From Eretmocerus hayati (lineage: Eukaryota > Arthropoda > Insecta > Hymenoptera > Aphelinidae): a stretch of DNA of 64,000 nucleotides. Made by a program: the position numbers and the translations under genes. Where the stretch lies: positions 63,482,172 through 63,546,171 of the forward strand of contig CM056744.1 in NCBI GenBank assembly GCA_029851415.1, given 5' to 3'. Of this stretch, positions 1-11,346 are shown piece by piece (positions within the stretch are counted from its first letter, which is position 1; each line of letters begins with the position of its first letter). The notes beneath the pieces are model-generated. The model was given only the letters and a program-made list of their open reading frames with translations, was not told the origin of the DNA and searched no databases.

Positions 1-889
1 GCGGCTCAGGCTCCCGATGAATTTGGATACAGTCTCATGAAAGGACCCAGTTATATGGCTGTGACTACTTCCGAAGTTGTTCACGTCGTTGACTGCATCC
101 CGATCGAGGTTCGCGTCGAACATGGCATCAGTTGCTACGCCAAATTACAAGTATCCCACAAGAATCATACCCTATTCTTACAACCCCGTACTTACATCTT
201 AAAATCGAAAGACACCGAAATTCCCTGTAACACGTTACTCCCCATCTACTATTTTGTGGGTGACCAACGGTATAAAATACTCCCACGCCCAACCGAAGCG
301 AAACCCCCTACCATAATCAAACCCATGACAAAACCTTCGTGGAAATACGTAAGCCCCGAAGGACTCGCGACTTCCGGAATTTATACTTCAAAGAACCTTA
401 GCAATCTCACAGATCATATCATGTTCCCATTGGACCGTAGTGGTCATCTGAACGACCTTGCCAGAAAACTTCAAGGTCAACCTGTTTCTGCCTCTGAAGG
501 CTCCTTATTCAAACTTTTGAATGAAAAAGCCGTATCTCGGTTGGCGCTATCCACCTGGAATAAATTGCGGGACAGATTCATGTCATATGGTACCACTAGC
601 GCCGGCGAATAGCTATCTTCATGATCCTCCATCTTATCAAAGCCATCTCGGATGTACTTATTCGCGGTTACACCTTACTCCTGTCTTCGGCTCGTCATTT
701 CACTTCCAGGGAGCCGTTTGGAGCTCTCTGGATCACTGTTTCCTCATTGCATGCCAACAATCCCGCGAAGACCCTCCGTCCGAAGCACCCCAAACTCTAC
801 CCCTACAAGAACCTTTACTACCCCCAACTGCACCGTTAAAACCCGAAATATACCCCGATTTAGCCGACCTCGATGACTACTCCACGTAA
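1..889 (+). pseudogene. Chuvirus/BEL-env-like glycoprotein, C-terminal part, frameshifted
   Basis: The first frame is open from base 1 to a stop at 610-612 (about 203 codons), so the N-terminus lies outside the window. It has paired cysteines, an NHT glycosylation site, and a DHIMFP stretch before a region of the kind that precedes a membrane anchor. The expected hydrophobic anchor continues in frame 3 (about 613-685), and a proline-rich cytoplasmic-type tail ending DDYST continues in frame 2 to 889. Two frameshifts are therefore needed and the gene is dead. The layout resembles chuvirus-type glycoproteins, which are known both in arthropod mononega-like viruses and as env genes captured by BEL/Pao elements. 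No adjacent pol is visible, so I cannot tell an endogenous virus from a retroelement env. Family assignment is from memory of the fold layout, not a search. Confidence 0.45.
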
Positions 890-1530
890 CGTCGTTGGGT
901 ATAAGTTGAGTCTACCTGAGATTCCCGTCGGTTCGGCGTGTAGCGAATTCAAGATGAGGCATACGTTTACTTCTAAGTTGGAAAAATCAACAAGATTCAG
1001 CCGTTCAACGCTGGAGGTGTGATCTTTTTAAGAAGAGATGGAAAGGTGACAGAAAGAACATTACAGTGAGTACGCAAAAGAGAGAACGGACGCAAAGCAT
1101 CTCTCTCGACCTCGAGGCTGACATAAGACCAGCCTCGGAAATCAAGATTTGCCGCTTTTCCCTCCCGATTTCCTTTGACCTGAAAACAAAAAAAATATGA
1201 AACGGGTGAAGCGAAATGGTTGAAACTTGGCAACGCCACGGGGAAAGTCTCCGCGGCAATGAAAAGTATAGTGGCCGGCCTCACGTGAGTCCCCGCGAGG
1301 CTGGTGATGAGAGGAGCGGCAAAGGGGAAGAAGGTGCGTGCGTGCAGCACAACATCGCACTTCTCCTCTTCGAACCTATACACCGGCCTAGACAATCTCT
1401 CAATCGACCTTTCCTAGGCTTTCTCGAAAGTGGCGACGACGCGAGTCTCTCTCGACGCGCTTACTGGCCTCACATCGTTCGCTATATAGCTGCGCCACGT
1501 GACTCGAAGTGTGAGAGAAAGAGAATATAT

Positions 1531-1531
<1 letters not shown>
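890..1531. other. No gene recognised; possible 3' flank/LTR of the glycoprotein element
   Basis: This stretch follows the glycoprotein stop and runs to a microsatellite. Open frames here overlap on both strands, have no recognisable domain and look like chance. If the glycoprotein belonged to a retroelement, its 3' UTR and LTR would lie here, but no second LTR copy exists in the window to test this. Confidence 0.3.

Positions 1532-1566
<35 letters not shown>
1532..1566. repeat. (CT)n microsatellite
   Basis: About 17 uninterrupted CT dinucleotides. It sits exactly at the 5' truncation point of the LINE fragment that follows. Confidence 0.95.
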
Positions 1567-1569
<3 letters not shown>

Positions 1570-1570
<1 letters not shown>

Positions 1571-2093
1571 CTTGACCGGCCTCGACAAAACTCAAACTGT
1601 GAAACTGCAAACACTCATGAATACCTGTGTCAGGTTCGCCCATGGCAACGTGCCTCGACACGCGCATGTTACACCGTACCGTATTGCCCTGGGTTGGTTA
1701 TCAGCCTCACGAAGGAGAGAATATCTCCCTGGCTCATTGACCTTTTCAATAATCCATCATAATCTTTCATCTTTCTTGCAACCGCGCTTCAAGTTAGTTT
1801 CAGATGACCCATCGATACGCCAATCGGAGCGCCGCAGCAAACATATCTGGACGTACAAAACCCCCCGTACTGAAGCCTTGAACCAGTTGTTTACTCACGT
1901 CGCGTCGAAGCTTTTCAATACACTTTCCGTCGTGGATTTTGCAAAGCACAGCCCTGGCGGATTGAAACGTTCTCTCCGCGTGACACTCATGGAGCGCGAC
2001 GTGCATGATTGGATCTTGAGAGCTCATGAAGAACATCTTGATTTAGTCCCCTCGGCATTGATAGGTAAACTTACACTCCCTGGATTAGTGTAA
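1570..2093 (+). pseudogene. Non-LTR retrotransposon (LINE) ORF2 C-terminal fragment
   Basis: The frame encodes about 173 residues typical of the end of a LINE reverse transcriptase (jockey/CR1-like clades): a KLQTLMNTCVRF segment, then HVTPYRIALGWLSASRRREY, then an FKLVSDDP and RRSKHIWTYKTPRTEALNQL region and a carboxy end with AHEEHLDLVPS. These correspond to the thumb/post-RT segment, so the endonuclease and RT catalytic motifs are missing. There is no native start codon; the frame emerges directly from the CT microsatellite, the usual picture of a 5'-truncated LINE insertion. The frame itself is intact to its stop, so the copy is fairly young. Clade cannot be fixed without a tree. Confidence 0.75.
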
Positions 2094-2357
2094 GAAAGTC
2101 GGTACCTTTAGTTTAGTTCATTATTGTTACTTTTAGCACAATCAATGATATATTGTCACGTATTTCTGTATTCAAGCTTTCATGGAACATACCTTCTGCA
2201 TCTCCCAGTGTATACTCAGTAAAACCTAAGCAGCGTTCTTGGTCTATTATATTATTCCTTATTCTGTATTGTTAACCTATGTATCACAATTAGGGCAAAT
2301 AGGGTCTACCCTCTGCCCTCAATGGATTCCTTAATCAATCAATCAATCAATCAATCT
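2094..2357 (+). mobile_element. LINE 3' UTR with (AATC)n tail
   Basis: AT-rich non-coding sequence following the LINE stop and ending in six AATC-type tetranucleotides at about 2333-2357. A short tandem 3' tail instead of poly(A) is characteristic of several arthropod LINE clades and marks the 3' boundary of the insertion. Confidence 0.7.
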
Positions 2358-3440
2358 ATACTCTCGTGCCCCCCAGGCCGTATACCTACTCTATACTCCT
2401 GCGCGCCTGATTCTTGGTCCCGCCGCACGGCGAGTCAAAATACATCTTGTGGGTGGGTTTACTACCCCCCATATGTGATCATGCATTAGTTAACACCATG
2501 GACCGATATCAGTGCCCAGATGCTAAAAGATAGTCCTGATATGCAGATCTTGACGCCTTCAACACCTGACCCTATGTAAGATCTTATGATACCCTCTCTG
2601 GGAACCAAAAGCCGCTGGCCAACCCTATAGCACATATTGATGTGTATTAACCTTACACCCCCCCCCCTGCAGCCGATATCGCGCACAATTCTTTTGGTAA
2701 CATAACGCCCCTTACGTTCAAATTAAATCTCCATCGCGTTCTTCAGCCTCCCACCCAGCTAACACCCCCTGACTTTGGCAGCTTAACCTCTACAAAGAAT
2801 TCTGAAAATGATAAAAATTCCAGTTTGTCGTTCCCAAAATAATAGAAACTCCCTCGTTTCCACCCAACAATTTATCCATCGAAGTTATTTATTGTCTACG
2901 TGCTCCGCTGCGTGAGCCAGAGATTTTGAAACTCCCTAACAACAATCGATCGAGGTCGCCAGATTCTGTCGGAAACCGGATTTCACTTTTAACAAAAGAT
3001 TCAAATCGATAATAAACTTGCCGCGTCAGTAATAAAACCTCGAGTGGCGATGCACTTTGGACCTTTTGGACAATCAGTTGCAGCTGCGTTTAGACAAAAA
3101 GTGCAACTTTAGGCATAAAAATAAATCACGTTCATTATTGACAGCACTGTCCCTCGACATTTTCAAACCGATGAGTGACGATAGCATAAAACAGTTGTCC
3201 TCTTAGGTTAACAGCCGGAAAACCCTCGGGAGCTTGCGGGTTCGGGAAGGTTTATGAGCTTTTAGATCTAAGAGACGTGTAGGAACAAAAACGGAAAACC
3301 TTCCCTCAATTCAAAAGCGCACTTTTGATGATCCTTTGTTGAATTTCAGAACCGTATCTTCAAAACCGAGTTCTCAAAAGGGATCATCTCTATATCAGTT
3401 ATTATTTCCAGAGTTACCCCCGTCATCTTTAGCATTGCGT
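2358..3440. other. No gene seen
   Basis: Pyrimidine-rich sequence with runs of C (for example around 2659-2668). Only short chance frames are open. I see no repeat partner inside the window. Confidence 0.6.
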
Positions 3441-6034
3441 TCATGGCAAGAGATGGGAATAATGAGCAGGATCTAGCTTGTAATCCTGCAGGCGATAGTT
3501 TCTGAAATTCTCAAATATATCGCACAATAGAAGAACATCGACCTTCAGATAGAAATCTGAATAGGCCCACAGATCCTTCAATTTCATTGTGCGCCGCACA
3601 TCTTGCGCGTGCTCATACATCTCTTGTGTAATATCACTGTCCGTAAGGGAGTTGAAAAATTCATCTCGAAATGGTAGCTCCTCCTCATCCAACTTTTTGA
3701 TACAAGTGACGCAGTCACAGGGGAAACACCTTTCTCTCCCAATAACTGGGAAACTGTGATTTTCAGGCTCGGTTTGGAACAAGCTCAAGTCATAAGCAAT
3801 ATTTTTTTTCAAAGACTGCATATTTTCATCGTCAATAAGCGATGCCAAATTTTTTATACTAGCATTCACGATTTTGAACGAATCGATGAAATTGAATCGT
3901 ATTTTCGAATTCTCCATGTGTTTAATGAGGGATATCTATTTCTCGGTTGACTCTGGTATCAAAGTCACTCTAACCCAAATCACGTTACAGATATCTCTTA
4001 CCAGAAAAGCGCTATCATACGTCGCTGATCCGTGTAGCACAACAACAACAACAACGGGCGCATCAACGCAGTGGAGATTGCAAATTGTATATGCAGCTCC
4101 ACGATACTTGCCTTCAGCCCTATGGTTATGATCAATCATTTTCTTCGATGGAACCGTGATTTCTGTCTCGCAAAAATGACATGTTGGTGGCCTCGTAGTT
4201 CTCTCTATCCTCTGCAGTCATCCTGGGAGGGGCTGGATTATCAATCTCCTGATGCATAAAATGATTATGTAGAAGGAATGTGTATTCATAGTAGTATTAT
4301 ATTTGGAAATTCCTTCTCACTTCTTCGATATCTCGAGCAAGCCGCTCAAGATCTCGTGCAAGGTTTTCAACGCAATGGTGCCCCCGATGTTGTTTGTAGT
4401 AGCTTTTGCCCTCATCATAACGGTGTAAGTGATATTAGCCCAATGAATATGGAAAATGTTTACGAAATGCCGCTCGTTTCATATGGACTTACTTCTTGAC
4501 GCGGAATTATTCGAGATCATACCAATCATCAGAATCCAGCTTCTCACTACATTTGCTCATGGAAACATCACTAGTTCACACTCTCTTCGCTTATGTTGCA
4601 AGCTTCTTCGTCATCGCTGAGAAACTCATCATTTTCATTGCGTTCCTGGAGGAAACATTCTAGATCGGCGTAGAGTATGCATGACAGTGACTCTTTCTTG
4701 TAATACTCAGTAAAACTCAAAAATTTCTCTTCTTCTTTAGGGAACAAGATTGGCTGCTCATTGAGAGCCGCGCAATCATTGCTATGTCTGTCCAAATTTC
4801 CTTGTATTCGGAAACAGTGTTGACACGTATCGCACAAATAGATTCTGCCACTATGTTAGCTCATTTGTCTTGAGAGCAGGCGCGATGGATCTCTGATTCT
4901 GTAATAACGCATCTTACCTTGTTCTTCTAGCAGTAGCAGGCGAACAGTTTCCTTGATCGTCTGTGCGCAAATGAGTCATTTGCACAATGTTTGTCTCTCT
5001 TCATTGGCTCACAGAAGATCAAAATAGTACATTTTGATACAAGGGCGTAAAACGTTTTATTGGCGTCCGAGTGATGGGTTTCCGGCCCGAGCCGCAGGCG
5101 AGGGTCGGAATCATCACGAGGATGCGAATAATAGGTTTTGCGCCCGTGTATCTAACTATACTTTTCGATAAACTGTGAGTAAAAGTCGACGAACTGTGCG
5201 CAAAGTTCACTTTTACGCACAGTGTATCGAAAAAGACAGTATAATACCTGGGCGCGACGGTTTTCGCTTTCTCGCGAATATTTAGACCCTCGCCTGCGGA
5301 TCGGGCTCGAAAAAGTCCCTCGAAGTGCGAAAACCATCGTTTGCGCCATTGTATCATGATATACTTTTCGCGTTTCACTCTGAAGTAATATCCCCGAAAT
5401 CGATTAAGTCATGCTTCCACGTAGGATAGGATGAGCGCTCATTCTGCCTGTCACTTTTCGTGAAACACGGCTTCAATCCTACGACAATGCTGCATGCAAA
5501 ACAGTCATTCTTCTCACATCTTATATTGACGACAGCAGATTTTTTGCGAATAAAATTTGGTGTGGGTATGAAGGATGAACCTCGTATGGGGTTCGATTCA
5601 GAATATTCGACTTGTTGTCAATGATCCACCCCGACTCCATCTCATTCAAATCGTAAACACGTTCCAAAATTGTCTTGATTCCTTGATCATACCACTCACC
5701 CACGTCAGTTGTTTGATAAAAGATATGGTACTTTAAAATGTTTCATACTCCTCTCACCATTGCTCAATGTGAAATATGCATGAAACGTTGCATCATCTTT
5801 CGGTGATTTGAACTCTCGAATCAAGTTGGTGAGATGGTCAACAAGTCGAAGTTTTGCATCCGAGAAAAAAGATGCGGGTTTGAGGTGGTTGATATTACCT
5901 ACAACAGCAGCATCTATATCGCCTCTTGAATGCTCATGCGGCTTCAAAAGAGATGATCCTCGAGCGTCTATCCTGCGCTTTCTCTCTTCCAATTGTTGAA
6001 GAAATTTTTGTAGTGGAAGGAAGCTTGGCTTCAT
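3441..6034 (-). pseudogene. Type-B DNA polymerase relic (Polinton/virus type)
   Basis: Read on the minus strand, pieces align in order with the long PolB proteins of Polinton-like elements and related viruses. 6034-5521 resembles the N-terminal domain (FHAYFTLSNG, then MESGWIIDN). 4837-4571 has a C2H2 finger (CDTCQHCF...H...C) followed by the exonuclease start SCILYADLECFL. 4430-4150 retains YYKQHRGHHCVE in another frame. 4139-3936 has GKYRGAAYTICNLHC and an exonuclease-II-like LHGSATYDSAF. 3917-3441 has IRFNFIDSFK and ends with YLKVDVLLLCDIFENFRNY and LDPAHY. There are several frame changes and an in-frame TAG between ESTEK and ISLIKH (about 3936). The polymerase palm/thumb motifs are not present. 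A palindromic MITE interrupts the gene at 5035-5356. No integrase or capsid gene was recognised nearby. Confidence 0.65.
5035..5356. mobile_element. Palindromic MITE inside the PolB relic
   Basis: The left end TGATACAAGGGCG and right end CGCCATTGTATCA are inverted, and similarity continues inward (GCCGCAGGCGAGGGTC on the left is mirrored by GACCCTCGCCTGCGGATC on the right). The centre near 5190 is also palindromic (CTTTTCGATAAACTGTG against CACAGTGTATCGAAAAAG). Length is 322 bp with no coding capacity. The target duplication is not clear. Confidence 0.7.
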
Positions 6035-7640
6035 GAGATGCTATATTACCTGTGCTCCATCTATGGAAATCATCTGCTAATAATGCTACTTGTAGTATCT
6101 GAGACAGCCTTGCTACACTCTTCTGTAATTCCGTGACGCGTAATTCATCATGGATAAATCTGTGGCGGGCAGACTAAAGGGCGTAAGTCCAATTTTCATG
6201 AAATTTGAGTTAAGGCGTCTACGATGTTCTACTGGATCATCTTCATCACTTAAAACTCCTTCCAGACCAAAATGTTGCATTGCTGGCAAAAAATTCCATT
6301 TGTAAAAGGGCGTAAGTCCACTCTCCTGTATTATAATAATAGCATTCGAACGCATTTTTCTCGATTTTCATTCAGATGGACTTACGCCCTTTAGTCCGAC
6401 TGTCACGGAAATGTGACATCATTCCAAAATTTTTGAAATTCCTCGTGCACTTCATCCTCAATCTTTTGGATTGTTCCGAATAAGTTCGACATCTCCAATA
6501 GTAGATTGTGAGCGACCACGTCTTGCAATTGGGGGCGATATTTTTGAAACTGATCAGAATAGATCCGAAGCCTGGAAAGTGGCAAAGAGGCTTATCTATT
6601 AGGAAAAGGGCTCCCAGCCTCATTAGGAGATAATACGAAAACATCTATGACAAAGAGTTGTTTACTGGATCTTGAGTAAGGAGGAGGAAGAAATCTGATG
6701 CTACGAGTCTGCTGTCTCAAAATCTCTCACGCAGTCGTTATTATATCGTAAACCCGATAAAATGCGTACTCATTCTGCTCGCGAACGATCAAGCCGAGTG
6801 AATCACAGTTGGACAGTAAATATCGGGTTACAACCATCCGGGTAATTACTTCCACAGACAAGACAGAAGAGAATGCCATACTGTCTCTACGTCGCCCGAG
6901 CGGGGAGATAGTCAACTCATTCCTGCCCGACCATCTGATCGAAGAGATTTGTACAATTTAGAATTTTCGAAAAAAAGATTTGAACAAGAGGAAAATTTTC
7001 TCAATTCGTGCGAAAGCCGGGTCCTTCGGATTTGAAGAATCGAGGAGAAAAATGGAGTGTAAGGAAGAGCTGAGGGCCGAAGGGAGCCCAAATGATCTGG
7101 ATGGAGCTGCTGAGGATGCGGAAAAATATGAGGAGGCGCTAAACCTTTCTCAGAGAAAAGGATGAGAAAGAAACGGATGTGATGTTCATGGACGTGGCGA
7201 ATCAGACTTGAGGCACCCTCGAAACAGAAACTGATATTCAACAAAATGAAGAAGTTGTGGCAGTGCTCCTGGTACGAACAGATCGGGGGGGGGGGGTCAT
7301 CACTGCTGAGTGATCATGACGATGATGACAGCGAGGAAGAGCTTTGAATAGATAGTCTTCTAATAATAAGGCAATGTACCTTTCCAGAGCGAGTAAGTAG
7401 TTCACAAAATCAAAATATCATTACTGTGGATGAGATTTTCATGTTCGAATCCCCATCAGATTCATGAGGGAGCGTGAGAAATTATATGCTCGTCTGGGCT
7501 TGAGTATTGAACCAGTTGGAAGGTGGAAGAGGTCATGGTCTTGTGAGGCGGAAAAAATGATCGAGAAGGAGGATTGGAGTGAGCAGCCCAGATGAGAAAT
7601 GTGGATGTTGTGTGCATGAAATATGAATGAGCATAAGAGA
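6035..7640. other. No recognised gene; short frames of unknown status
   Basis: Minus-strand frames at 6355-6113 and 6585-6403 and a plus-strand acidic frame near 6980-7165 match nothing I know. The first two lie just upstream (in minus-strand sense) of the PolB relic and could be remnants of the same element, but that is only position. A poly-G run lies at about 7276-7286 and GAT-rich sequence follows. Confidence 0.4.
6172..6396. repeat. Short inverted-repeat unit with 20-bp perfect ends
   Basis: GACTAAAGGGCGTAAGTCCA at 6172-6191 is matched by its exact reverse complement at 6377-6396. A third, direct copy of the core AAAGGGCGTAAGTCCA lies at about 6306-6321. The 225-bp size and perfect ends suggest a small non-autonomous DNA element; flanks show no clear target duplication. 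Confidence 0.5.
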
Positions 7641-7765
7641 ATTACTTTAGTATATTTGATCGAAGCTTGTAATAATCCTAATCATACTTCTTGAACGAAC
7701 TAATCTATCTTTCCGAAGCCTTTCAATCCATACCCCAGTGTGTTTGTAATATAGCGAGTAATTTG

Positions 7766-8609
7766 ACCCTGCCCAAAGGAACCGACTTATCTCAGACCGC
7801 CGACTCGGCTCACCTGACTCGGCTTCATCTAGTTTTCTCAACATTTGAGTCTAGATCGCAACTAAAAAGGAGTTGTATGGATAAAAGGTCTATTAATGAG
7901 GGTCGGCCAAAAAATAACAGAGAAAACACCGGGTTGAGTTTGTCAGGCCGAGACCGAGGCACGAGCCTTCGGCCACCAGATCTGCTCAGATCTAAAGTCC
8001 AACACCTTTCCTCGGGGCCAGCGAGATAGGTTGAGTGGCCAGTCAACAGCCTTACGTAAAGTGTGAGCCGCTATAGCTATACTTAAAATGTAGCGGGTCC
8101 CTATAGCTATTATTATATATAGTAAGCGTTTCGTTGTTCATGTATACACTCATACACTCAACGAGCATGCTTGTGCTATCATGCATAGTATATATGAGCA
8201 ACGAAACGCTTACTGAATATAATAATAGCTATAGCGACCCGCTGCATTTGAAGTATAACTATAGTGACTCACACTTTCAGAATGCCTGTTACGACTGAGC
8301 TCTCAACCTCCCTCGCTGGCTCCGAGGACAGGTGTTGGACTACAGAACTGGGCGGATCCGGCAGCCGAGGGTTCATGCCTCAGTTTTGGCCTGACAAACT
8401 CGCCTCGATGAATTTTTTGTTGTTTTTTTGGTCAACCCTTAATGATAAACTTTTCATCCATAAAACTGGTTTCTTAAAGTTGCGATCTAGACACAAATTT
8501 TGAGAAAACTAGATGGAGCCGAGTCGGGTGAGCCGAATCGGTGATCTGAGACAGCTGAGCCGATCCGGCTCAGCTGAATGGTCTGAAACGAATCAGTTTC
8601 TCCAGGCAG
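7766..8609. mobile_element. Head-to-head dimer of a ~430-bp SINE-like repeat (family B)
   Basis: The left half (7766 to about 8130) is reverse-complementary to the right half (about 8170-8609). Matching landmarks are CCAACACCTTTCCTCGGGGCCAGCGAG and its mirror around 8300-8340, the inner TAGTAAGCGTTTCGTTG arms near 8130 and 8195, and CGACTCGGCTC motifs at both ends. Single-copy relatives occur at 10497-10900 (minus) and 55215-55600 (plus). The relative at 55.4 kb keeps box-A-like and box-B-like stretches (TGGCCCCGAGG and GAGTTCGCGCCC), so a tRNA origin is possible. No protein is encoded. Confidence 0.65.
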
Positions 8610-8675
8610 GGGGTCCAAAAAATAGGAAATCATAAAAACTCCTAAATCATAAGAATTCGGAGAGGAAAATGTATT

Positions 8676-9955
8676 TGTATGGGCCAATTCCATGTAAGAT
8701 CAGACAGTCAAAAATTGCTCAAGTCTCAACTCTCTTCCAGGGAGAAATATATGTTTTTCAGGACACACTAACGAGAGACGTATCATTGCGTTATACCCTA
8801 TCATGCTCTGCCTGGAAGTTATCGAATTTTTCTAGTTCAATGGGCGTTTCGTGAAATTAGCAACTTTTGATCGATACAGATGCAATTCTCCGTGTGTAAT
8901 GGCCTTCTCGGAGATGAAATTCATTCAGGGGGGTCAAGTAAGTTATATTGCACCAGGAAATCACGGTACAGGAACACAATTAGTGAGCGGGATCCACAAA
9001 AATTGATTCTGGCCGGAATCGAGGAAAGTTGATTAACTCAAAATAATCATCCACAATTTTGATGGGAAATTTTCTGTGAACTCGTTGAAACACGAGGAAC
9101 AAAATGTACTTGGTCCGGTTTGCGTGACGTGGCGCAGAGTGGCGCTAAAGACCATTTTCTGAATTCAATCGTTGAAACTTTCTTTTCATGATCGTCCAAA
9201 CAGATTAGGTTCGTAATGAGTCCGTGGTGTGCTCCGTCGATACTTGGACTCTTTCATCTACGCCAATGGCTGTTGAAGACTGATTTCCTCGTTCCTCATT
9301 GCACTCATTTCATCTGAAAGACAGGATATACTCCACGCCATACTTGTGTCGAATAATAACACAAATCTGGTATCATAGATCAGTCAAACTTAAATTCGAT
9401 GGCATCGAAGCATCATAGTATTACATTCACAATCTCAAAAAACAAGTTCTAACGATAAAATCCAGAAAATGATCTTTAGCGCCACTCTGCGCCACGTCGC
9501 GCAAACCGGACCAGGAAATTCTGTTTTTCGTGTTTCAACGAGTTTACAGAGAATTCACCCTCATGACTGACGATGATTATTTTGAGCTATTCAACTTTCC
9601 GATTCCGGCCAAAACCAATTTTTGTGGATCCTGCTCACCAATTGTGTTTCTGTACCAAGATTTTCTGGTGCAATACAACTAACTTGATCCCCCTGAACAA
9701 GTCTTATCCCCACGAAGGCCATTACACATGGAGAATTGCATCTGTATTGATCAAAAGCTGCTAATTTCACGAAATGCCCATTGAATGAAAAAAATTCGAT
9801 TACTTGAAGTAGGAGCATGATAGGGCAGAACGCAAAAATACGTGTCTCGTTAATTTGTCCTAAGAAACATATATTTCATCCTGGAAGAAATTTGGAACTT
9901 GAGCAATTTTCAACTGTCTGATCTTACATGGAATTGGTCTATGCTATATTATTCC
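8676..9955. mobile_element. Inverted-repeat element with ~500-bp arms
   Basis: Left arm about 8676-9180 and right arm about 9465-9955 are reverse-complementary. Landmarks include GGCCAATTCCATGTAAGATCAG mirrored by CTGATCTTACATGGAATTGG at about 9928, and GTTTGCGTGACGTGGCGCAG mirrored by CTGCGCCACGTCGCGCAAAC at about 9487. The 285-bp loop (9180-9465) has no coding capacity. Arms have diverged by scattered substitutions and small indels, so the copy is not recent. Confidence 0.7.
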
Positions 9956-10496
9956 ATCTCAATTATGTTTTTCTCAATGAATGAGTGATGGTTCTCCAAG
10001 TTTTTGAATTTATCCAGCGATGTTTCTGTAATATAGCGGAAAGTTTGATTCTAAACAGTTCGAAATCATGAAAAAATCTTAAATCATGGAAAATTCAAAT
10101 GAGAATGTGATTTATATCTCAATCATCTCATTTGGATTGTAAAGAATGGTGTAAATACATATGTGGCGAGGTGTGCTTGCGTGTGCGAATGAACATCCGG
10201 TGTTATTATTCATCAGCCCTTCTCATGAACTCGTTCCTACTCAACTCAATCACGGGCTCCATGCTCAACATCAAGGCCGAAGAAAGTAAGGAGCTCAAAA
10301 TAAGCATCTGCAATACATGGAATTCTAGAAGCGTGTGGAGAGGATCTCCAAAATGCATCTGCAGATCGAAAATGGAAGAATTTCACAGCATCTATACATT
10401 TTAAGTATCATTCGGATGAGGTTCGTGCTCAGCATATGGGTTGCATATGCAAGATGTAAGAGTCGGGGTTCTTCGAACATCGCGCACTGCGACAAC
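9956..10496. other. No gene seen
   Basis: AT-rich flank. It holds a TGTAATATAGCG stretch near 10030 that is also found at 7746, suggesting that the neighbouring elements inserted into a locally duplicated background. Confidence 0.5.
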
Positions 10497-10900
10497 CCTG
10501 CCTGAAGGAACCGACTCGTCACAAACGACTCGGCTCAGCTGTCTCAGATCGCCGACTCGGCTCAACCAACTCGGCTCGATCTAGTTTTGTCTAAATTTGT
10601 GTCCAGATCGCAACTGAAAAAGCCAGTTGTATGGACAAAAGGTTCATTTATGAAGGTGGACCGGAAGGAAACAAAAAATCCATCGGGGTCAGGAAGTCCA
10701 GCCGAGACCCGGGCGCGAACTCACGGTCGGTCGCAACGTCCGATCTGAAGTCCAACACCTTACCCCGGGGCCAGCGAGGAAGGTGAGAAGTCAAGTGTTA
10801 ACAGGCTTACTTGGAGTGTGGGTCGCTATAGGTATATTTGAAGTGTACCGGGTCGCTATAGCTATTATATATAGAAAATATTAGTAAGCGTCGCGTCGTT
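10497..10900 (-). mobile_element. Family-B SINE-like repeat, single copy
   Basis: Follows the same order as the left half of the 7.8-kb dimer: GGAACCGACTCG, GATCTAGTTTTG, CAACACCTTACCCCGGGGCC, GGTCGCTATAG, ending at TAGTAAGCGTCGCG before a TA run. It is the mirror orientation of the copy at 55.2-55.6 kb. Minus-strand orientation is assigned from the box-B-like GAGTTCGCGCCCGG (reverse complement near 10690-10715). Confidence 0.65.

Positions 10901-10902
<2 letters not shown>

Positions 10903-10941
<39 letters not shown>
10903..10941. repeat. (TA)n microsatellite
   Basis: Alternating TA tract at the end of the family-B repeat, in the place where its relatives also have AT-rich tails. Confidence 0.9.
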
Positions 10942-10944
<3 letters not shown>

Positions 10945-10954
10945 TTCTTTAACT

Positions 10955-11110
10955 AGAGATTCCGGGACGCGATGACGTCATTTCAGCGATATTTTGCCAA
11001 ATTCCGGGACGCGTTCTAAATTCTAGGACGTCCCGGAAGGCCTCCTTCTAGATTCATATATTCTGGGACGCGGCGAATAATATATTTTGCTATTTTCTGG
11101 GACGCGTGAA
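10955..11110. repeat. Cluster of TTCCGGGACGCG motifs
   Basis: Four direct copies of a CGGGACGCG or TGGGACGCG motif and one palindromic GGACGTCCCGG variant occur in about 155 bp with AT-rich spacers. No known site was recognised. Confidence 0.6.
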
Positions 11111-11152
11111 AATTTCGTGATATTTTGAAAAAAACCACTTTCTAAGCAAAGT

Positions 11153-11346
11153 TCTGTTATCTCCTCGGCGGTTATCTCCCACGAGGGATGGTTAGTGTTT
11201 TGAACGCAAAACGAAGTCTAAGCACACGTCTGTTATCTCCTCGGCGGTTATCTCCCACGAGGGATGGTTAGTGTTTTGAACGCAAAACGAAGTCTAAGCA
11301 CACGTCTGTTATCTCCTCGGCGGTTATCTCCCACGAGGGATGGTTT
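11153..11346. repeat. 76-bp tandem repeat, about 2.6 copies
   Basis: Unit starts TCTGTTATCTCCTCGGCGG at 11153, 11229 and 11305, giving an exact 76-bp period. Copies are nearly identical, so the array is recent. Each carries GGTTATCTCCCACGAGGG. Confidence 0.9.

Noticed and set aside
1216..1575. 119-codon plus-strand frame and overlapping minus frames ending in SLSLSLS or RERERE
   Set aside because: Created by the CT microsatellite and open on both strands; no domain.
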